A stretch of DNA of 6,702 bases from an uncultured Methanomethylovorans sp. (GTDB lineage: Archaea; Halobacteriota; Methanosarcinia; Methanosarcinales; Methanosarcinaceae). The stretch is from positions 1 to 6,702 of the forward strand of contig CALBTS010000292.1 in NCBI GenBank assembly GCA_937968035.1, read 5' to 3'. The notes under the pieces are model-generated. The model was not told where the DNA came from. It worked only from the letters and a program-made list of their open reading frames with translations, and searched no databases. Each line of letters opens with the position of its first letter. The stretch's first letter is position 1. The position numbers and the translations under genes are program-made. Of the stretch, positions 5,692 through 6,702 are shown one piece after another.

Positions 5692-6471
5692 TTAAATTAC
5701 AGGCTCTGAAATGCTTTTGTAATAATCAAAAAGATCAGTTGCCCATTTTATAGCTCTTTCATCAGAACTCCTTAGTTCTCTGTAATCATACTTTCCATTC
5801 TGATTAAAGAATATGACTGCCATTTCTTTATCAGTGATCATAAGTTCTGGAGGGTTGATCTCAGAATCGAGTTGATAGAAACTAATGTTCTCAGAAGTAA
5901 GTAGTTTTTGTAGTTGTTCCCCAAAGTTTTCATTCATTTTATTATAGATATGCTCTTTGAAGACCAAAGATATCTGAACACCCTTTTTTGACAGCTCAGA
6001 GAGGATCATGGGTGCTTCCGGGTCAAATAAAGACAGAACCATGTGTAAATATCCGGGTGTGATAGCAGTTTCTATAAATTGCTTGAAGGGTTCGAACATG
6101 TAGTCCATTGAAAGCGTGTTCAGACTGGAATTAGAAAGTTCGCCCATCCTTTTTGCTATATAGCGGGGTATTGCCTGTAGATCCCGATTTATCCAGTAGT
6201 TGCTGTCAGTAGAAACAGTATTTACTATATTCAAGAGAGGCATAAAAGCTTTTATCATCAATTGCCCGTTGTTTGATAATCTGAAATCATCATCTTCCTG
6301 AAAGATCATCCCGGCATCTTTCAGCTCCTTCACAGGCTGTTTCAATAAGTTCCAGCTTACATCAAGAGATGCGGCTATTTCTCTTCGGCTATTTGGGCCA
6401 CTAGATAGCAAAAGCATGATCTCCCTTCTTTTTTCAGAGAGCATTATAGTATCAATGATCGATGATCTCAT
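5692..6471 (-). CDS. FilR1/DUF1724-type winged-helix transcriptional regulator
   Basis: A 259-residue protein from ATG 6469-6471 to TAA 5692-5694. It begins MRSSIIDTIMLSEKRREIML, the usual opening of this methanogen regulator family. The winged helix spans about residues 12-70 (GPNSRREIAASLDVSWNLL as helix-turn-helix, then a wing ending FRLSNNG). The FilR1 middle/DUF1724 domain follows, with NYWINRDLQAIPRYIAKRMG (91-110) and a C-terminal ligand-sensing-like region ending KYDYREL, then YYKSISEP. FilR1 is implicated in filament formation and methanogenesis control; the targets here are unknown. The frame can be extended ten codons to TTG 6499-6501, but that would overlap the upstream gene's stop. 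The ATG has a GAGG four bases before it and a TATA box at a fitting distance, so it is preferred. The upstream neighbour is a paralogue on the same strand. Confidence 0.9.
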   Translation of the reverse strand: MRSSIIDTIMLSEKRREIMLLLSSGPNSRREIAASLDVSWNLLKQPVKELKDAGMIFQEDDDFRLSNNGQLMIKAFMPLLNIVNTVSTDSNYWINRDLQAIPRYIAKRMGELSNSSLNTLSMDYMFEPFKQFIETAITPGYLHMVLSLFDPEAPMILSELSKKGVQISLVFKEHIYNKMNENFGEQLQKLLTSENISFYQLDSEINPPELMITDKEMAVIFFNQNGKYDYRELRSSDERAIKWATDLFDYYKSISEPVI

Positions 6472-6493
6472 TCTGCCTCTTACGATCTCATGT

Positions 6494-6683
6494 CTACTCA
6501 ATCGGTTCCGAGATGCTTATATAATAGCTACACAGCTCTCTTCCCCACTCAATGGCTCTTTTGTCATAGCTCATCAATTCTTTGTTTCCGTAAATTCCAT
6601 TATGTTTAAAGAACCCTAAAAGCAAAAAATTATCCATTGCCACTATCATTGGTCTTATAACATCTTCTGTGCAGGTAAACATC
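6494..6683 (-). CDS. second FilR1/DUF1724-type regulator, C-terminal fragment cut by contig end
   Basis: About 62 codons are real: MFTCTEDVIRPMIVAMDNF, then FFKHNGIYGNKELMSYDKRA and a tail ending YYISISEPIE before TAG (6494-6496). The end aligns with that of the neighbouring regulator (FFNQNGKYDYREL, ERAIKW, YYKSISEP), showing a tandem paralogue. The N-terminal domains lie beyond the contig. Any residues read upstream of 6683 (MCSSDL) come from sequencing adapter and must not be kept. Its stop is 22 bp before the ATG of the next gene, so co-transcription is plausible. Confidence 0.82.
6515..6524 (-). promoter_or_regulatory. possible TATA box of the complete FilR1-type regulator
   Basis: The minus strand reads TTATATAAG, centred near 6520. 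Transcription would start near 6493 and give a leader of about 22 nt before ATG 6471. The box lies inside the 3' end of the upstream paralogue (codons for YYISI), so it may be only coding sequence. The two genes could equally be co-transcribed. Confidence 0.35.
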
Positions 6684-6702
6684 AGATCGGAAGAGCACAC
6701 GT
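6684..6702. other. Illumina TruSeq adapter contamination
   Basis: The last 19 bases, AGATCGGAAGAGCACACGT, are identical to the start of the standard Illumina TruSeq read-through adapter. This is library sequence and not part of the genome. Read on the minus strand it gives the well-known artefact peptide CSSDL. Confidence 0.97.

Noticed and set aside
6499..6501. TTG start for the FilR1-type regulator
   Set aside because: It would overlap the preceding gene's stop, lacks a ribosome site, and lies upstream of the predicted transcription start. The ATG at 6471 fits the family N-terminus.
1..6702. CRISPR array, tRNA, rRNA or complete insertion sequence
   Set aside because: No regularly spaced repeats, no tRNA-like or rRNA sequence, and no transposase reading frame were seen, despite the Cas4-like tail and the 12-base repeat.

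Overview
The window looks like a metagenome-assembled contig from a methanogenic euryarchaeon, most likely related to Methanosarcinales. The evidence is two tandem regulators of the FilR1/DUF1724 type, a family I know mainly from methanogens, archaeal TATA-like boxes at fitting distances from starts, and an archaeal-style UPF0047 protein. The assignment is an inference; there is no rRNA or tRNA to test it. The last 19 bases (6684-6702) are Illumina adapter, so the right-hand end is not genomic.

Layout. Bases 1-2739 (+) hold the C-terminal ~912 codons of a large alpha-2-macroglobulin/thioester protein whose N-terminal half lies off the left edge. It has the intact GCGEQ thioester and a downstream catalytic-type His. 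A strong hairpin overlaps its stop codon. Base composition then falls from about half G+C to about 35-40%. At 2940-3362 (+) is a small UPF0047/YjbQ protein that may be translated from a leaderless mRNA. It converges on a compact trypsin-fold serine protease (3388-3864, -) with a complete His/Asp/Ser triad but no secretion signal.

From about 3940 to 5660 the DNA is mostly debris: an unidentified decayed reading frame (3940-4256, -), a gene-free AT-rich stretch (4257-4581), an intact VTT/DedA-type membrane protein (4582-5220, -), the cysteine-rich tail of a Cas4/RecB-like nuclease (5242-5319, +), and the 3' end of a type I restriction subunit HsdR broken by stops and frameshifts (5401-5660, +). 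Two recognisable fragments of separate defence genes so close together suggest a decaying defence island.

The right end carries a complete FilR1-type regulator (5692-6471, -) and, directly upstream on the same strand, the C-terminus of a paralogue cut off by the contig end. No CRISPR array, complete insertion sequence, tRNA or rRNA was seen. Apart from the regulator pair, no genes form a convincing operon. A protease trap (the macroglobulin) and a protease share the locus, but there is no direct evidence that they work together.
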